Shown here one piece after another: positions 4,054 to 5,379 of a stretch of DNA of 5,379 nucleotides. A program made the position numbers and the translations under genes. The first letter of the stretch is position 1. The number at the start of each line of letters is the position of its first letter. Source of the DNA: Alphaproteobacteria bacterium UBA6038. Its GTDB lineage: Bacteria > Pseudomonadota > Alphaproteobacteria > Micropepsales > Micropepsaceae. The notes beneath the pieces are model-generated. The model was not told the DNA's origin and searched no databases. It saw only the letters and a list, made by a program, of their open reading frames with translations. The stretch spans positions 1-5,379 of the forward strand of contig DIZC01000017.1 in assembly GCA_002429315.1 (NCBI GenBank). The letters run 5' to 3'.

Positions 4054-5358
4054 ATGGAAAACGCAGCGGCCCTTCTCGATGTGCGCAACGTGCGCCGCGC
4101 CTTCCCGCGTGCCGGGGGCGCGGAGCTGCTGGTGCTCGACGACGTGCAGCTCAGCTTGCGTGAAGGGGAGATCGTAGGCCTGCTCGGCCGCTCCGGCTCC
4201 GGCAAATCCACCCTGCTGCGCATCATTTCCGGGCTGTCGCAGCCAACCGCTGGAACCGTGACCTATTTGGGGCACGCGGTGGAAGGTCCGGCGCGTGGCA
4301 TCGCCATGGTGTTCCAGAGCTTTGCCCTGTTCCCGTGGCTCACGGTGCTGGAGAACGTGCAACTTGGCCTCGAGGCGCTGGGGCTTGCGCCCGAGGAAAT
4401 CCGCAAGCGCGCGCTGGCTGCCATCGATCTCATCGGCCTCGACGGCTACGAATCCGCCTATCCACGCGAGCTGTCCGGCGGCATGCGTCAGCGGGTGGGA
4501 TTTGCGCGCGCGCTGGTCGTGCACCCGAATATCCTGCTGATGGACGAGCCGTTCTCCGCGCTGGACGTGCTTACCGCAGAAAACCTGCGTACCGACTTTC
4601 TCGATCTTTGGCAGGAAAGGCAGCTGCCGATCAAAGGCGTGCTGCTTGTCACCCACAACATCGAGGAAGCGGTGCTGATGTGCGACCGGGTGCTGCTGTT
4701 CTCCACCAACCCAGGACGCGTGGTGACCGAAATCAGAATCGACCTGCCGCATCCGCGCGACCGGCAGGATCCGGCCTTCGTCGCGATCGTGGACCGCATC
4801 TACACCGAGATGACGGCCAAGCGCGCCGAACAGGCGGCGCAGCGGCGCGACCGGTTCGCGGGCACGGGACTCGGCACCATCCTGCCGCCGGTCTCGACCA
4901 ATTTGCTCGCCGGCCTGATCGAAGCCGTGGACGCGCAGCCCTACAACGGCAAGGCCGATCTCCCCGATCTCACCGCCGACCTGCAGCTGGAAATCGACGA
5001 GCTGTTTCCGGTGGCCGAAACGCTGCAGATGCTGCGGCTCGCCGAAGTGGAAGGCGGCGACATCAAGCTCACCCACATGGGCAAGCGCTTCGCCGAAGAA
5101 GATACCAACGTGCGGAAGGAAATCTTCTCCCGCGCCCTGTCCAGCTACGTGCCGCTCGCGCAGCACATTCGCCGGGTGCTGGACGAGCGGGCGAGCCACA
5201 CCGCGCCCAAGAGCCGCTTCCAGGACGAGCTAGAAGATTACATGACGGCGGACGCGGCGGAAGCCACGCTGGATGCGGTGATCGCCTGGGGCCGCTTCGC
5301 CGAACTGTTCGCCTATGACGATGAGTCGGCCATGTTCAGCCTGGAGAATCCGCAATAG
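4054..5358 (+). CDS. ABC importer ATPase with C-terminal AAA-associated domain
   Basis: A 434-aa cytoplasmic protein that powers the permease encoded 10 nt upstream. Residues 1-250 are a full NitT/TauT-type nucleotide-binding domain: Walker A GRSGSGKST (45-53), Q-loop Q88, signature LSGGMRQR (140-147), Walker B ILLMDEP (160-166), D-loop SALD and switch H201. All catalytic residues are present. A charged linker (250-270) leads to about 160 further residues (275-434), matching the C-terminal AAA-associated domain (Pfam AAA_assoc_C) known from a subset of these ATPases. Part of it, ELFPVAETLQMLRLAEVEGGDIKLTHMGKRF (316-346), looks like helix-helix-wing. The start is the ATG at 4054, with AAGGAG six nt upstream that overlaps the permease stop codon. 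The in-frame ATG at 4009 would lie within the permease gene and lacks a binding site. A role for the extra domain in gating transport is an inference. Confidence 0.93.
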   Translation: MENAAALLDVRNVRRAFPRAGGAELLVLDDVQLSLREGEIVGLLGRSGSGKSTLLRIISGLSQPTAGTVTYLGHAVEGPARGIAMVFQSFALFPWLTVLENVQLGLEALGLAPEEIRKRALAAIDLIGLDGYESAYPRELSGGMRQRVGFARALVVHPNILLMDEPFSALDVLTAENLRTDFLDLWQERQLPIKGVLLVTHNIEEAVLMCDRVLLFSTNPGRVVTEIRIDLPHPRDRQDPAFVAIVDRIYTEMTAKRAEQAAQRRDRFAGTGLGTILPPVSTNLLAGLIEAVDAQPYNGKADLPDLTADLQLEIDELFPVAETLQMLRLAEVEGGDIKLTHMGKRFAEEDTNVRKEIFSRALSSYVPLAQHIRRVLDERASHTAPKSRFQDELEDYMTADAAEATLDAVIAWGRFAELFAYDDESAMFSLENPQ

Positions 5359-5360
5359 CT

Positions 5361-5379
5361 AGAGCACGATCCAGTCAGA
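5361..5379. repeat. Possible left arm of an intergenic palindromic repeat (cut by window edge)
   Basis: Just after the ATPase stop the sequence AGAGCACGATCC begins. From memory, intergenic palindromes in some Hyphomicrobiales start with AGAGCACGATC and end with GATCGTGCTCT. Only one arm is visible, so neither the palindrome nor a terminator role for the ABC operon can be shown here. Confidence 0.25.

Noticed and set aside
3838..5199. Long 453-codon leftward open frame opposite the ATPase gene
   Set aside because: It is rich in His, Arg and Gln with no domain, and lies opposite a fully motif-supported ATPase. Long antisense frames are normal in GC-rich coding DNA.

Overview
The window is high-GC DNA that fits an alphaproteobacterium, probably of the order Hyphomicrobiales. 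The evidence is the codon usage, the alphaproteobacterial form of methylmalonyl-CoA mutase, and a pair of small hypothetical genes of a type I associate with Bradyrhizobium and its relatives. No gene settles the genus.

Left half (1-1850, minus strand): six genes read leftwards in one tight row. In transcription order they are an 80-aa hypothetical protein, a 66-aa hypothetical protein with a GAPRGN..ALK.G.FT motif, two tandem paralogous Phd/YefM-type antitoxins, a PIN-domain (VapC-like) toxin, and the first 116 codons of methylmalonyl-CoA mutase, cut by the window edge. Every gap is 26 nt or less, and the second antitoxin and the toxin overlap by ATGA. Two good promoters are visible. TTGACA-17-TATTGT drives the hypothetical pair, with a 10-bp perfect palindrome over its start region. 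TGGACA-17-TACATT lies directly before the first antitoxin and would put the transcription start on its ATG, so that mRNA would be leaderless. The mutase start lies only 7 nt after the toxin stop.

Middle (1793-2330): 538 bases without a clear protein gene separate the leftward row from a rightward operon. They hold the first promoter and several hairpins. Just before the permease there is an 18-codon leader ORF and a stem-loop whose 9-bp outer stem pairs with the whole permease Shine-Dalgarno sequence. This looks like a translational control element.

Right half (2331-5358, plus strand): a two-gene ABC importer operon of the NitT/TauT (nitrate/sulfonate/bicarbonate) class. It consists of a 570-aa permease with two fused membrane domains and a 434-aa ATPase whose C-terminal third is an extra AAA-associated domain. 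No substrate-binding protein gene is in the window, so the substrate is open. The last bases resemble one arm of an intergenic palindromic repeat.
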